Made by a program: the position numbers and the translations under genes | Shown here: piece after piece, positions 35,227 through 46,569 of the stretch | Position numbering within the stretch: the first letter of the stretch is position 1 | Layout: each line of letters begins with the position of its first letter | NCBI RefSeq assembly: GCF_030272615.1 | Contig: NC_081410.1 | Location: 113,213,933-113,277,932 of the forward strand | DNA from: Cryptomeria japonica | Lineage: Eukaryota; Streptophyta; Pinopsida; Cupressales; Cupressaceae | Direction: 5' to 3' | Length of the DNA stretch: 64,000 nucleotides | The notes under the pieces: generated by a model | What the model was told of the DNA's origin: nothing | What the model saw: the letters and a program-made list of their open reading frames with translations, nothing else | The model's database searches: none

Positions 35227-35879
35227 AATATTATATTTGTAGTTAATGTAACGAAATAACTTGCACAATACAAGAGTATAATATTAAATAAGTTGCAAAA
35301 TACTTGATAACAATTGATAATACAATGCCACATTGAGGGAGAAATCATCTAACTAACTTTAAGGAGAACACAATTGATAATTATATGATAAAATAATACT
35401 CAATGCTTCTTATATATATTGTACTTAAGCCTTAGATATCACCTAGGTGAATTTTGATACCAAAATATAACATCTAGGCTAAAGTAATTAAATAGATAAG
35501 AATTTGATAACGATCATACAAATATTTGGTAAGTGTTAAGGTAGACACAAGTAAATTACTCATAAAAATGAACACATAGAATTAAGTGTGTAGCATGACA
35601 AATTTTTAGAGAACCGTTATCCTTAGAGTTGATTTAATATGGATGCTTTTGCAAAAATCCTAATTAAAATCCCATAGTCTTCAACTAGAGAGTTCCTCCA
35701 TTTTATCACAAACTATATAGTTTCCCTTGTCTACATCCTCTCGGTGTGTGTTTGAATAATTCCCTTAGGATATACAAATATTATTCCCTCTTCATCAAGT
35801 TCTAGTAACTTATTTTGTACCATAATTTTTTTCTCAACAACAAACTTCAAGCATAAAACATGGAAAACTAACTTTGAAT

Positions 35880-36640
35880 TTTTGTTGATATAGGTAACAC
35901 CAATTCATATGCTACAATACGAATCTTTTCAAAGCATTATAAGGGCCATAGTATTAGGCTTGTTATCTTTCTATTGTTATTTTAGAGATATTTTCTTATA
36001 TGGTTGTAGTCACACAAAAACCCAATCTCCCACTTCAGAAGTCCTTTCACTATGGTATTGATTACCTCATTTCTTCATTATATATTTTGTGATTTCCATG
36101 TTGTCTCAAAGATTATCAAGTACCTGTTGATGCCGAATCAGTTCTTCAAGTATTCAAACTTTTGCTTGTGGCCTCAAAGAAGAGGTGATTGATGGTGGTT
36201 GGTACCAATATAGTGAAAATAATTAGAGACATATTAGACATGTATGGAAGGAAATGTTTTACCACCATTTTTCTTTTGATAACCATTATAACTATCTCTC
36301 TTGTTTATCAAAATAAAAACACCAAAGATACCCTTCCAATCATTTATTGATCACCTCTATCTATTAATTACGTTAGGGATGATATAATGAACTAAGTTGA
36401 ATTGTATGTCCAAATAGAAACATCATTTAGTCTAAAAACTACTTGTAAATACAGTCTTGATCATGATTACTATATTTTTTGGATTCGTGTGTATTTTTTA
36501 GATAGTAGTCATAAAGGTAGTTGAGCTATAGTTCTTGTTAGGAATATGTACCTTCTAAAGCACAAAATTGTGCATAGTTGGTACAATGATCCACAACAAC
36601 CAGGATGAGATTTATTTTAGATATTAATGCAATGGGGCTC
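35880..36640 (-). pseudogene. Degenerate Ty3/gypsy integrase fragment, copy 1
   Basis: On the minus strand GGGAGATTGGGTTTTTGTG (about 36010) gives GDWVFV, the post-integrase motif of chromovirus-like gypsy elements. About 36585-36625 gives an integrase-core VVVDHCTNYAQF-type peptide. Between them the frame is lost. A second copy follows 1.2 kb downstream. Confidence 0.7.
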
Positions 36641-38125
36641 TCCCTCTCAAACAACAACATTCAAATTATAAATTATCATGAATTAAACTTTTGCAAATCA
36701 ACAAACAACTTGAAATAATAAGTTTCAAACAAGAACCTTCTTCTAGTCAAATTCAAGGAAATGGCCTCAAGTCAACCTTACATCAAAATGGGCTTCCAAA
36801 CCCACAATCTACAAAAATATGGGCTGCATTACAACAATAAATTCTACACTTTTTGAGATGGAAAAAATGAAGTTTAATGGTAGCTTCACTCGCAAACAAA
36901 CTTCAAGTCTTCCCCTATCCGCAGCTACAACTTCAACACTTCTTCTCCAAATCCTCCAACTAGTTCCCTCTTTCTTAATCTCTCCAAGACTCCCTTCAAA
37001 GCTCCAAACTTCTTTTTATAAAATTCTAGAATATAAGATTGTTTTGTTTCATTATTTCTTAAAAAATCCAAACTTTAAAAAAAAAATCTAAAGTATAAGA
37101 TTGTTTTATTTTAAGCATACTTCTATTTTTCTTTACATAACATTATAAGGACCAAAATACTTGAGTGTAGGCTTGCTATCTTTCTATTCTTATTTTAGAG
37201 ATATTTTCTTGTATAGTTGTGGTTACACAGAGACCTAATCTCCCACTTCAAAAGTCCTTTCACTACAATGTTGATTACCTCATTGCTTCGTTCTATGTTT
37301 TTGTGATTTCCAAGTTATCTCGAAGATTATCAAGTAACTCATGTTGATTCCAAATCGGTTCATCAAGTATTTGAACTCTTGATTGTGCCCTTAAAGAAGG
37401 GGTTATGGATAGTGGTTGGTACAAAAATAGTGAAAAAACTTAGAGATGATATTAGGGATGATATAACGAACTAAATGTAATTGAGTGTTCAAATAGGAAA
37501 ATCATTCAGTCCAAAAAATACCTATAAATATAGTTTTGATCATGATTAATTACTATAATTTTTGGAATCATGTATTTTTTGAATAGTATTCATAAATGTA
37601 GTTGATCTATAATTCTTGATACAAATGGGTGTTCCAAAGAACCAAAGTGTGCATAGTTGGTAAGATGATTCTCAACAACCATCACAATTTTTTCTTTAGA
37701 TATTGATGCACGGATGCTCTCCCTCTCAAACACCCAAATTGAAATTAGAAATTAAAATGAATCAAAATGTTAGAAATCGGCAAGTTGAAATAATGAGTTT
37801 CAAACAAGGACCTTCTATTAAAATTCAAGGAAATGGCCTCAAATCAGCCTTATATCAAAATGGATTTCCAAAACCACAATCTATAGCAACATGGGTTGTA
37901 TTACATCAATCATTCTACACTTTCGAAAATGGAAAACAAGATGTGTAATGACAGCTTCACTTACAAACAAACTTGAGATCTTCCCCTACTCCATAGCTGC
38001 AACATCAACACTACTTCTCCAAATCATCAAATTAGCTCCCTCTTTCTCCATCTCTTCCCACTCCCTCCAAAACTCCAAACACCCATTTTTTAATTCTAAA
38101 ATATGAAGTTTTTTTGTTTAAAACA
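35925..38125 (-). repeat. Direct duplication of about 1.1-1.2 kb containing gypsy fragment
   Basis: Unit 1 (about 35925-37105) and unit 2 (about 37137-38125) are collinear. They share TTTTAGAGATATTTTCTT, CCTAATCTCCCACTTC-type integrase sequence, the CTCTCCCTCTCAAAC junction, AATTCAAGGAAATGGCCTCA and CTTCTCCAAATC. Both contain the same odd junction from integrase core to unrelated sequence (about 36630 and 37700), so the rearrangement came before the duplication. Confidence 0.75.
37137..37715 (-). pseudogene. Degenerate Ty3/gypsy integrase fragment, copy 2
   Basis: Equivalent of 35925-36640. The minus strand at about 37645-37690 reads MVVENHLTNYAHFGSLEHPF in place of the integrase VVVDRxTKxAHF motif. 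Heavily mutated, with the catalytic Asp changed. Confidence 0.65.
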
Positions 38126-38139
38126 TTTTTTGTTCTTTT

Positions 38140-39105
38140 TGTTCTTTTTTTTTTGATAAAAGTGGATGACCCACTGAAATTATATTAAATCTTTCTATTT
38201 TTTACATGGTATCTGGTTCAAAGAGCACTGAAGGGAAAGAACCAGTAAGAAAACCCTTCAGTGTTGCTCAAGAAAACATAAGCCTATCTACCCATTACAA
38301 TAGCCCATAGGCAACCCAAATACAACCCCTGATTACATCGTCAATCACTTTAGATATAAAGGAAGCTTTGAAAAGCTTGTAGGAACCAGTGAACCAGTGA
38401 AGAAGATAACATCCCAAAATGAAGCCACCATATCTTAAACAAAATCAGTGCCAGCACACCAAAAAAGCCAATCTACCTATGCACCACATGAATCCAAGGC
38501 CCTGCAGAGAACAAAACACACAGCCAAAAGGGAACCAAGAAAAAACAATCCTGACAACATAAAAATGGTTAGCATACATATGCCTATCCATATAAGTAGT
38601 AGAGAAGGATGGAGAAAACCCTTAGGAAACAGGGTGAGACCAATCCATAAAATAGTCTAAAGCAACAGCCATATCAGTAACAATATGATAAGGAGCCATC
38701 TACACCACCAAATAAACTGCACTTTCCAATTCTTCAGAAAAAGCCACCAACCACCAACTTTGCCAAAAAATCTCCAAATAATGCAGAGCATTGTGTAATA
38801 GAAAGAAAAAGAACAAAAAAGAATGAATGCCATATGTGCACACCAATCCGGAATATAACAGAGAAGAGGATAACCGCTGTATGATTATCTTATCATCATA
38901 AGAGAAAATGTCCAGCAAGAGACCTCATAACAAAAGATGGAAATTTCCTCATAGCTTACAACAGGCCCAATCATTAAAGCAATTGCCTAAACAGCAGGGC
39001 ACCCACAGAACATAATGATTCAACAGAAGGATCAGTTCCACTTAATGTGAAACAAAAATTCATGGCAAGGTCACCCATATCTATCAGCAAGGAGAAATGA
39101 TTACT
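38140..39105 (-). mobile_element. LINE L2c, 5'-truncated tail
   Basis: Starts with a poly-T run and GATAAAAGTGGATGACCCAC, then follows L2a closely: GAACCAGTAAGAAAACCCTT, CCTATCTACCCATTACAATA, ATGGTTAGCATACATATGCC. It stops near 39105, where L2a continues. Only 3' noncoding sequence is present. Confidence 0.85.
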
Positions 39106-39689
39106 ATGGCTTATCTCTGCAACTATTCTATGGCGTCGTCCGAACTCTGCAAATTATTTACAATAGCAGAAAGAGCGAAATATTGAACCAAACATATTTC
39201 TTGAAATAGCAGAAAGTGGGAAAACAATATGGCCTTTGCATAGGTTTTTTCAGCTTTTGCATGTTTTTATTATAGTCTTGTTATTTGATTTTGTCCATGG
39301 AGATTAATGTTTTTTCACAGTCTTGTCCCTTCGGCGAGCTTACTAAATATTTAAATCTGGATGCGGTGTGTGCGTGGGCTGGTAAGGATCTTCATAATTC
39401 AACTCTCAAGATGTTCCCTCCTATTTCATGTGCAAACTATTTGAAAACATCAAAATCTTTAAAACTTATTTTTCAAAAAATAAATTCAAATCTTATCTTC
39501 ATAAATCTATAAAGATTAGAATGAGCTAATTTCTAACTTTTATAGAAAGTTTTCCAAATGTTTATGTTTCTTTCCCATAACACAACTTTCAAAGAAAATA
39601 CTTCATTTAGTGGTGGGTGGAAGGCCATATATTATATTTTGATGGAACAATTTTTTAGTGATTCAAGGTCAAATTCATGAGAGTCAGTT
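39106..39689. other. No recognisable feature
   Basis: A 75-residue plus-strand frame at 39285-39512 has no domain. No repeat noticed. Confidence 0.4.
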
Positions 39690-40346
39690 AAAAACATTTT
39701 TTTTATCTTCCCATGCAATACTTCATCATTTAAAAAATAAGAAGGCTGTAACGAATAATTAAAAAATCCAGCGATTATTATATGACTAGAAGCTAGCAAT
39801 AATGAAAAATATATAACTAAGCTGGTAGTAAATATGAATATATGAGAAATGGATGAGAAATCAATCTACAGTTACTTGAGTTTATTGTATTGCAGAGAAT
39901 ATTATTAGCAGATTACACATATCTGTATAGATCATGGCTTTGATGACGGATATACATTGTTTATGCCAGAACCATGTATGTATAACAATTTTACGCTGAA
40001 TGGGAGTAGAAGGAAAATGGTGGTGCCTGCAGGAAAAGCTGAAAAATATAATCTGTTTTATGACATACTCATTTAACTACGCAGATAATTGATATGGTGA
40101 TAGCTAAGTCTGGAACCTTAACAAATCTATTCAAGAACAGATCTAAGGATTTTATGAAATGCTTGTAAGAGATTAACTTAAAAAAGAACAGATCAGATTA
40201 GCCACACCTAGCACTGAATGCAGTTGAAACTCAGTATTGAAGCTTCCTTTCACAGTCCACCCATTGTCTCTATGTCAGTCAATCTTCTCCTTCAAACTAT
40301 CTTTGAGAAATAAGTTCAGTGTGTGATACTGATTGAATGTTGGATT
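39690..40346 (+). repeat. Repeat R1, copy C, left part (split by copia-2)
   Basis: Matches copy B from about 33120. It continues past the point where B is deleted to GTTGGATT at 40346. The last five bases GGATT (40342-40346) are the copia-2 target duplication, and R1 resumes at 45419. Confidence 0.82.
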
Positions 40347-40836
40347 TGTAGAATTTTAAACCTAACCTATCCTCTCTGAATCAATTGATTAGCAAACAAT
40401 AACAGAAAAAAGGAGAAATTGCAAAAAGAAATCACAATTCAGAATAAAAAAAAAAGTGCCTTGTTTATTTGGAATTGCACACACCAATATCTTTATTAAG
40501 CTTAATTCAAAATTACATAGAGGCTGTATATATAAAGAATTTGCAGTCTAGAAAAATTAATAATAACCGTAGTTTTAAATATATTCCTAGCATTGCATGG
40601 AAAGCTACTAAGGCTCCCAAACTAAAAAAAAACAAACTACTCCTTAAATTAAGAATACAATAAGTGCATGCACAACATGCTTTATTTACTAAAAACAAAT
40701 TCATGCAAAAAACAAAACTAAAAATAGTTCTAAGGATTAATGCATGTTGGAGTACATGCTTTATTTGCATGAATAAACAAAAAACTATTAACTAAACTAA
40801 TCTAGCTGCATGCTAGAGTAGCATCAGTTATCAACA
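40347..40836 (-). mobile_element. copia-2 3' LTR
   Basis: Begins TGTAGAATTTTAAACCTAAC and ends CAGTTATCAACA on the plus strand. Aligned end to end with 44928-45418, with scattered substitutions and a few single-base indels. Confidence 0.95.
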
Positions 40837-40847
40837 TACTCCCCCTT
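40837..40847 (-). promoter_or_regulatory. copia-2 polypurine tract
   Basis: On the minus strand AAGGGGGAGTA abuts the 3' LTR. This is the expected second-strand primer. Confidence 0.9.
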
Positions 40848-40849
40848 GA

Positions 40850-41200
40850 TGCTGAGAGGGCTGATAATCTTATCTTGTAGTGCTATAAACTAAGCTTTTG
40901 CAACCGCTTGGGTGAATATATCTGCTTGCTGATCCTGGGCATTGATGTGCTTCAATTCGACATCCTTCTTCTGCACCAAATCTCATATGAAGTGATATTT
41001 CAAATCAAAATGCTTTGTTCTGCTGTGATGAACCGGATTCTTGGCTAACTTGATGGCACTCACATTGTCACAATAAATTACTATAGGCTGAATTTGTTTT
41101 TTTCCAATTTCTTCCAAAACTTTTCTGAGCCAAAGAGCTTCTGTACCTGCTGAGGTAATTGCAACATACTCCACTTCTATAGATGAGAGAGCAACAATAC
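40850..41200 (-). pseudogene. copia-2 RNase H
   Basis: Copia RNase H C-terminal half: VEYVAITSAGTEALWLRKVL, YCDNVSAIKLAKNPVHHSRT and KHFDLKYHFI, then KHINAQDQQADIFTQA near 40910. A TAA near 41198 separates it from the RT segment. It shares the frame of RT. The final motif is ADIFTQA where ADIFTKA is usual. Confidence 0.9.
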
Positions 41201-41201
41201 T

Positions 41202-42236
41202 TTATTTTTTCGAGCTCCAGGTAATCAAACTAGAACCAAAAGAAAAACAATTTTTAGATGTAGATTTACGGTCATCCATACTACCTCCCCAATCTGAATC
41301 ACTAAAGCCTACTAGATTGAACTTTTCAGAAGAGTAGTAATGAATACCAAAACTTAAATTCCCTTTCACATACCTCAAAATCCTCTTGGCTTCCTTCATA
41401 TGTATTTCAGATGGATTTGTCATATACCTTAAAACAAGTGAAACTGAATAGGCAATATCAGGCCTTGTGTGGATTAGAAACATCAAGCTCCCCACAATAC
41501 TTCTGTAAGCTGTCTCATCAACTAAATCAACACCATCATCTTGACATAACAAAACTCCATGAGCACTTGGAGTGGAGGCAGGGTTACAATCAGTCATATT
41601 AAATTTCTTCAGCATATCTTGTGCATACCTTGTTTGACAAATGAAAATCTCATCCTTACTTTGATAAACCTCCATTCCAAGAAAATATTTCATCAGACCA
41701 AGATCTTTCATCTCAAATTCTTTCATCTTAGAACTACTACCCATATACAAAAGATCATCAACATACAAACTTATGATGAGAATATCAGTACCTTCTTGTT
41801 TGTAGTATAGGGTAGGATCACTCTTACTTCTTTGGAAGCCATTCTCCTGAAAGTATCCATCAATCCTGACATACCATGCTCTTAGTGCTTGCTTGAGGCC
41901 ATATAGAGCCTTCTTCAACTTGTAGACATAATTATCTTTTCCTTACACTTCAAAACCTTGTGGCTTCTCCACATATACTTCCTCTTCTAAGTACCCATTC
42001 AAGAAGGCACTTTTCACGTCCATATGATGTATGCTCCACTTCTTCTGAGCTATTAATGAAATCAACATTCTTATAGTCTCTTGTCTTGCTAGTGGTGTAA
42101 ATGTCTCTTCATAGTCAATTCCATACCTTTGTGTGAAGCCTTTAGCAACTAATCTTGCCTTGTCTCTTTCAACATTCCCATCACTGTTAAATTTGGTTTT
42201 GTAGACCCATTTGGTGCCAATCCTTTTTTTTGTCAT
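41202..42236 (-). pseudogene. copia-2 reverse transcriptase
   Basis: Motifs in order are RIGTKWVYKTKFNSDGNVER (about 42230), ARLVAKGFTQRYGIDYEETF, HHMDVKSAFLNGYLEEEVYV (about 42010), KKALYGLKQALRAWY (41918) and the catalytic YVDDLLYMG at about 41765. The N-terminal half of RNase H (SDSDWGGSMDDRKSTS) follows before 41202. A TAA near 41940 is the only internal stop. The active-site Asp pair is intact. Confidence 0.93.
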
Positions 42237-42239
42237 GTG

Positions 42240-43330
42240 GAAGTTCTGTTAACTCCCAAGTTTCATTCCTATGAATCAAATCCATCTCTTCTTCCATGGC
42301 TTTCACTCAAACCTTATTAGTACATGCATCTTCAAAACATGATGGTTCAAAATCAGCCTTGGCTAATAAAGCAAAATTCACTATCTCACCTATTGGGTTT
42401 TCTTCATGTACTTGATTTCCACTCTTCTGGTAGATATCACTCAATCTCCTTACCTTCCTTGTAGAACTTGGAGAAGAAGATGGACTTGAACTTGGTACTA
42501 AAGAACTTGATGAAGGATTGCTTGGTGGAGTTAAATCACTGGATATAGAAACATTAGTTGGCTACTCATGATCAATATCAACAATTATATCATCATTCAA
42601 AATAGATTTTGGCTTCTCAACATGGCCTTTTTGATGACCATAAACTCCCCCTTCATCAAAAATCACATCTCTTGAGACAATAAGCTTGTAAGTGAGGGGA
42701 TTATACAATCTATAGGCCTTGCTTTTCTCACTATATCCAATAAAAATACATGACTCACTCTTTGCATCTAACTTCTATCTATTTTGATCAGGTACATGCA
42801 CATAAGCCAAATAACCAAAAACTTTGAAATGATTAACATTAGGCCTTTTACCATACCAAGATTCATAAGGATTCATCTTTTCTAGTGCACTGGTGGGGCT
42901 ACGGTTGAGGATGTACACAGTTGTAGCAACTGCATCTCCCAAATAAGAATTGCTCAATCCCTTGGTTTGTAACATGCACCTTGCCATTTCAACCATAGTA
43001 TGATTCTTCCTTTCAGCTACTCCATTCTATTGAGGTGTGTATGCAGTAGTAAGTTGCCTCTTGATGCCATTAAAATCATAATAACTTTGGAAAGCCTTTG
43101 AGCAAAATTCTCCTCCACGATCAATCCTTAAACACTTGATCTTGCACCCTTTCTCATTTCCATGAGGGCTTTAAACTTCTTGAATGTATCCAAGGCTTCA
43201 TCTTTGGCCTTCAAAAAATACACCCAACAATTTCGTGAGTAATCATCAATAAAAGTGATGAAATATGATGACTTACCCAAACTCTTAGTCTGCATAGGAC
43301 CACATATATCTGAATGAACAAGCTAAAGTG
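42240..43330 (-). pseudogene. copia-2 integrase core and C-terminus
   Basis: Readable core pieces are LVHSDICGPM with FITFIDDYSRNCWVYFLKAK (43330-43160), then DRGGEF (about 43115) and NGVAERKNHTMVEMARCMLQ (about 43025-42960) with the catalytic Glu kept. VYGHQKGHVEKPKSI-type linker sequence follows. A TAG (about 43033) sits in the PQxNGVAER motif, at nearly the same place as a TAG in copia-1. The segment 42996-42775 is in a different frame from RT and gag. Confidence 0.85.
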
Positions 43331-43905
43331 GGTGATGAGTCCTCCATGCATTGCCCTTTGGAAAATTTTCTCTTGCATGCTTTCCTTTAGCACAACCTTC
43401 ACAAACCTCCTTGTGTTCCTCAACCTTGGGCAAACCAGAAACTAATGCATGTGAGGTTAGAAACTTCAAACTATGAAAATTTAAATGCCCATACCTGAGA
43501 TGCCATAACCAACTTGAATCCTCATAAGCCATATTTGCCAAATTGTTGTTATGTTCACCAAACCTCAAGGGGAACATCCTATTTCTTGTCATAGGAACAA
43601 TAGTGCTCACCCTATTATCCTTATTCTTATCATAGATAGTACAAGTCTTATTCTCAAAGACTAATTTATAATTTTTCTCACATAGCTGCCCAACACTTAA
43701 CAAATTGCGCTTCAATTGTGGAGTATAATAAATATCATGAATACTCTTTATACCTTCTTTTAATTGGACCTCCATAGCTCCTTTGGCAGCAACCTCCAAT
43801 GATTTATCATCACCAAGCTGGATCTTGGATTTGAAACTTCCATCCTTTGTTGACAACAACTTCTCATTCCCTGTCATATGGTTAGAGCATCAAGAATCTA
43901 GGTAC
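43331..43905 (-). pseudogene. copia-2 protease and GAG-pre-integrase
   Basis: VWYLDS followed by TGA and CSNHMTG (about 43905-43860) is the protease active-site motif with a stop where Gly or Ala is expected. Then come the core strands (LLSVGQLCEKNYKLVF) and the zinc-binding WLWHLRYGHLNFHSLKFL and CEGCAKGKHAREN (about 43500-43375). A TAG near 43322 ends the segment. Confidence 0.9.
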
Positions 43906-44858
43906 CAAACATCTTTACTAGTATTTTCACCCTTTGCATAAGACAAAAACAAGTGATCAGGAGGATTCTCACTACTTTCTTGAGCATAATTAGCACTTTT
44001 ACCTTCTTTCAATCTGCATTCTCTTTCAAAGTGGCCATACCTATTACAATGGTAACATTGAACATTTCTCTTATCAAATCTGCCTCTACCTCTTCCTCTG
44101 AAACCACCACTTCCTCTTGAGCCACATCTTCCTCTACCTCTTGAAGAATTTTGGCTTGGGCCTTGATTGGTTTTGGCACTACTGCTGCTTGCATCTTCAT
44201 TTTTTGTGATTAGCAATTTAGAGGAAAACGCTTTCTCTACACCTTCAAAAGAATCTTTCAATCTTTCTTCATGAGACATCAGGGATCCAACCAGTTGATC
44301 AAACTGTAGTCTTGTCAAATCTTTGCTTTCTTCTATGATTATTGCTACATGATTCCATTTGGGTGTCAAAGATCTCAACACCTTTTTTATCAAAACTTTA
44401 TTGCTTACAATTTCCCCAAGTGTAGCCATTTTATTGACCACATCTTTGACTTTGACACAATAATCACTTATACTTTCAGCTTCTTGCATCTTCAAATTCT
44501 TGAACTCTCGCTTCAATGTTTGAAGCTTGACCACTTTAACTTGATCACTACCCTGATAAGCTTCTTGTAGAGTCTTCTAGGCATCTTTGACAATTGTTGC
44601 TCCTGATATTCTTGGAAATAAGCTCTTATCAAGAGCTATATGAATGTGAAACAAAGCTTGAGCATTCTTTTTCCTTGCTTCCTTTCTTGTTGTTCTTTCA
44701 TTGGCTGTAAGGGCATTCCAATCAGTTGGCTCTTCATAACCTCATTCAATAATCTCCCACAAATCTTTTCCAATAAAAAAGGTCAGCATCTTAATGCACC
44801 AATAATCATAATCATTCCCATCAAATTTTGGAATGGGCATATGGTTAGAATTCGACAT
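43900..44858 (-). pseudogene. copia-2 gag
   Basis: Starts at ATG 44858-44856 (MSNSNHMPIPKFDGNDYDYW), about 55 bp after the primer site. It contains the copia gag domain with LQTLKREFKNLKMQEAESIS, a Gly/Arg-rich stretch (RGRGRCGSRGSGGFRGRGRG) and a CCHC zinc knuckle CYHCNRYGHFEREC at about 44060-44019. Stops near 44740 (TGA) and 44580 (TAG) precede the 214-residue open stretch 44534-43890. Confidence 0.9.
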
Positions 44859-44913
44859 GATTAACTTTGGCGAAATTCGAACCATAAAACTTTAACCCAA
44901 AACAATTTTACCT

Positions 44914-44925
44914 GCTTTGATACCA
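44914..44925 (-). promoter_or_regulatory. copia-2 primer binding site (initiator tRNA-Met type)
   Basis: On the minus strand TGGTATCAAAGC, two bases inside the 5' LTR. It differs by one base from the common plant copia primer site TGGTATCAGAGC. Confidence 0.92.
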
Positions 44926-44927
44926 CT

Positions 44928-45418
44928 TGTAGAATTTTGAACCTGACCTATCCTCTCTGAACCAACTGATTAGCAAACAATAACAACAAAAAGAAGAAAT
45001 TGCAAAAAGAAATCACAATTCAGAATAAAAAACAAAGTGCCTTGTTTTTTTGGAATTGCACACACCAATATCTTTCTTGAAGCTTAATTCAAAATTACAT
45101 AGAGGTTGTATATATAAAGAATTTGCAGTCTAGAAGAATTAATAATAACTGCAGTTTTAAATATATTCCTAGCATTGCATGGAAAGCTACTAAGGCTCCC
45201 AAACTATAAAAAAACAAAGTACTTCCTAAATTAAGAATACAATAAGTGCATGCACAGCATGCTTTATTTACTAAAAACAAATTCATGCAAAAAACAAAAC
45301 TAAAAATAGTCCTAAGGATTAATGCATGCTGGAGTACATGCTTTATTTGCATGAATAAACAAAAAACTATTAACTAAACTAATCTAGCTACTTGCTAGAG
45401 CCGCATCAGTTATCAACA
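44928..45418 (-). mobile_element. copia-2 5' LTR
   Basis: TG...CA termini, 491 bp, adjacent to the primer site. GGATT follows at 45419-45423. A chance 85-residue minus-strand frame occurs in both LTRs. Confidence 0.95.
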
Positions 45419-46195
45419 GGATTTGGCCTCATAGAGATGTCGTGGATAAGAGAGAAAGTGTATGAATCGATCCAAGAAAATGAAACAAAAAGCTCTCATA
45501 CCCATCTAGATGAACAAAGATGGGAAATCTGTAAAACCTTTTCTCAATCTCCTTGACTCGATCCACAGGCTTTTTCAACTCATCATGGCTTCCCAATGGG
45601 ACATATCTTCAATGTATTGATGAAATAGGCTAAATCTTAAGGTAGTATTTATAGTTTCATTACCTATAATTCATTCAAAGAAGGAGACATATCAATATGT
45701 TAGATGTTATCATGTCACAGTTTGTTTAGGTGAAGTTTCTTTTCGCTTTTGTTTGGTGGCCGTCTGACATGTTTAATTTGTTTTTATCTACCAAATTATG
45801 AACAGTTTAAACAACTAGTCTACACCTTTATTCTTGAACTACCTTCAATGTGTAGAGTGGATTGGACTTCACAAGTTGAGGAGATCTAGTGCTCTTTGAT
45901 GCCAAAACTACTAATAAGGTCATCGCAGAGATCAAATTTCAGACCTACGAAAAAAAGATGGTTTATGATAGAAAGAACTTAACCATGTGGTAGATCTTCA
46001 ACTCAGAGTCTCTTGGTGAGGAAGACATTAGACATTTATTGAGTGAAGAAGCTGCTAAGCTAGACTTCGAAAAAGAATAGATTGGAGGGGCCTTATGGTA
46101 GATGCAAATGGAAGTCAGGTACTTTATGTACTATGCCAATTTGCCCAGACTCTTGGCTTCTATGGCAATCAAAGAAGGGGCCTCATTTTTGGAAA
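45419..46195 (+). repeat. Repeat R1, copy C, right part
   Basis: Resumes at GGATTTGGCCTCATAGAGAT. The part 45424-45622 is absent from copy B but present, reversed, at 62200-62400. On the minus strand it reads DELKKPVDRVKEIEKRFYRF then PIFVHLDGYESFLFHFLGS, a peptide partly shared with copy D. From 45620 it follows copy B, including the plus-strand peptide DLVLFDAKTTNKVIAEIKFQ. Confidence 0.8.
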
Positions 46196-46309
46196 AAATT
46201 AAATTATTAATTATATTTAAATCTATTAAAAATATATTTAACTAAATTTTAAAATTAAAAAACAAACATCATATTATACTCAATCTATAATCTATTCTAA
46301 CGTCATGTT

Positions 46310-46515
46310 ATAGATATAAGTCTAAGCTAACAAAGTGGCTCTAGAGGTTACCTATTTGTAGACTTTAATCAAGCATTGGGCTAATGTTCCTTGTGTCAAT
46401 GCTCATGTGTCATCTCATGCTATTAGTATGATGCTTCTCCACCACAAGGGTGTGCCTCTTCACCACATGGGTATTGACTTTCTCATGGTCACAAAGAAAG
46501 GCGGGTTGTCACATT
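46310..46515 (+). repeat. Repeat R2, copy 3 (left half)
   Basis: Matches 34736-34925: AACAAAGTGGCTCTAGAGGT, CATGTGTCATCTCATGCTAT, GTGTGCCTCTTCACCACATG. It then continues into GIDFLMVTKKGGLSHLEICC-type plus-strand sequence not present in copy 2. Confidence 0.75.
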
Positions 46516-46569
46516 TAGAAATTTGTTGCCACTATTTACTTATTCTTAGCTTATGATAGGGCAACTACT

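Larger units (their letters stand above)
40347..45418 (-). mobile_element. Complete Ty1/copia retrotransposon copia-2, 5.07 kb
   Basis: LTRs of 490 and 491 bp (40347-40836 and 44928-45418) with TG...CA ends, roughly 5% different by eye. Target duplications GGATT lie at 40342-40346 and 45419-45423. An initiator-Met type primer site lies inside the right LTR and a polypurine tract inside the left one. The gag-pol gene runs on the minus strand between them. It is structurally complete but coding-dead, with several stops and two frame changes around the integrase C-terminus. Confidence 0.96.

Noticed and set aside
36819-37091. 90-residue plus-strand frame with a Ser/Thr-rich start
   Set aside because: The equivalent part of the duplicated unit (37891-38106) has a different, shorter frame, so it is not a conserved protein.
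40469-40770. Open frames of 64 and 85 residues in the copia-2 LTR, repeated at 45095-45352
   Set aside because: They lie inside the LTRs, on either strand, with no domain; recurrence is due to LTR duplication.
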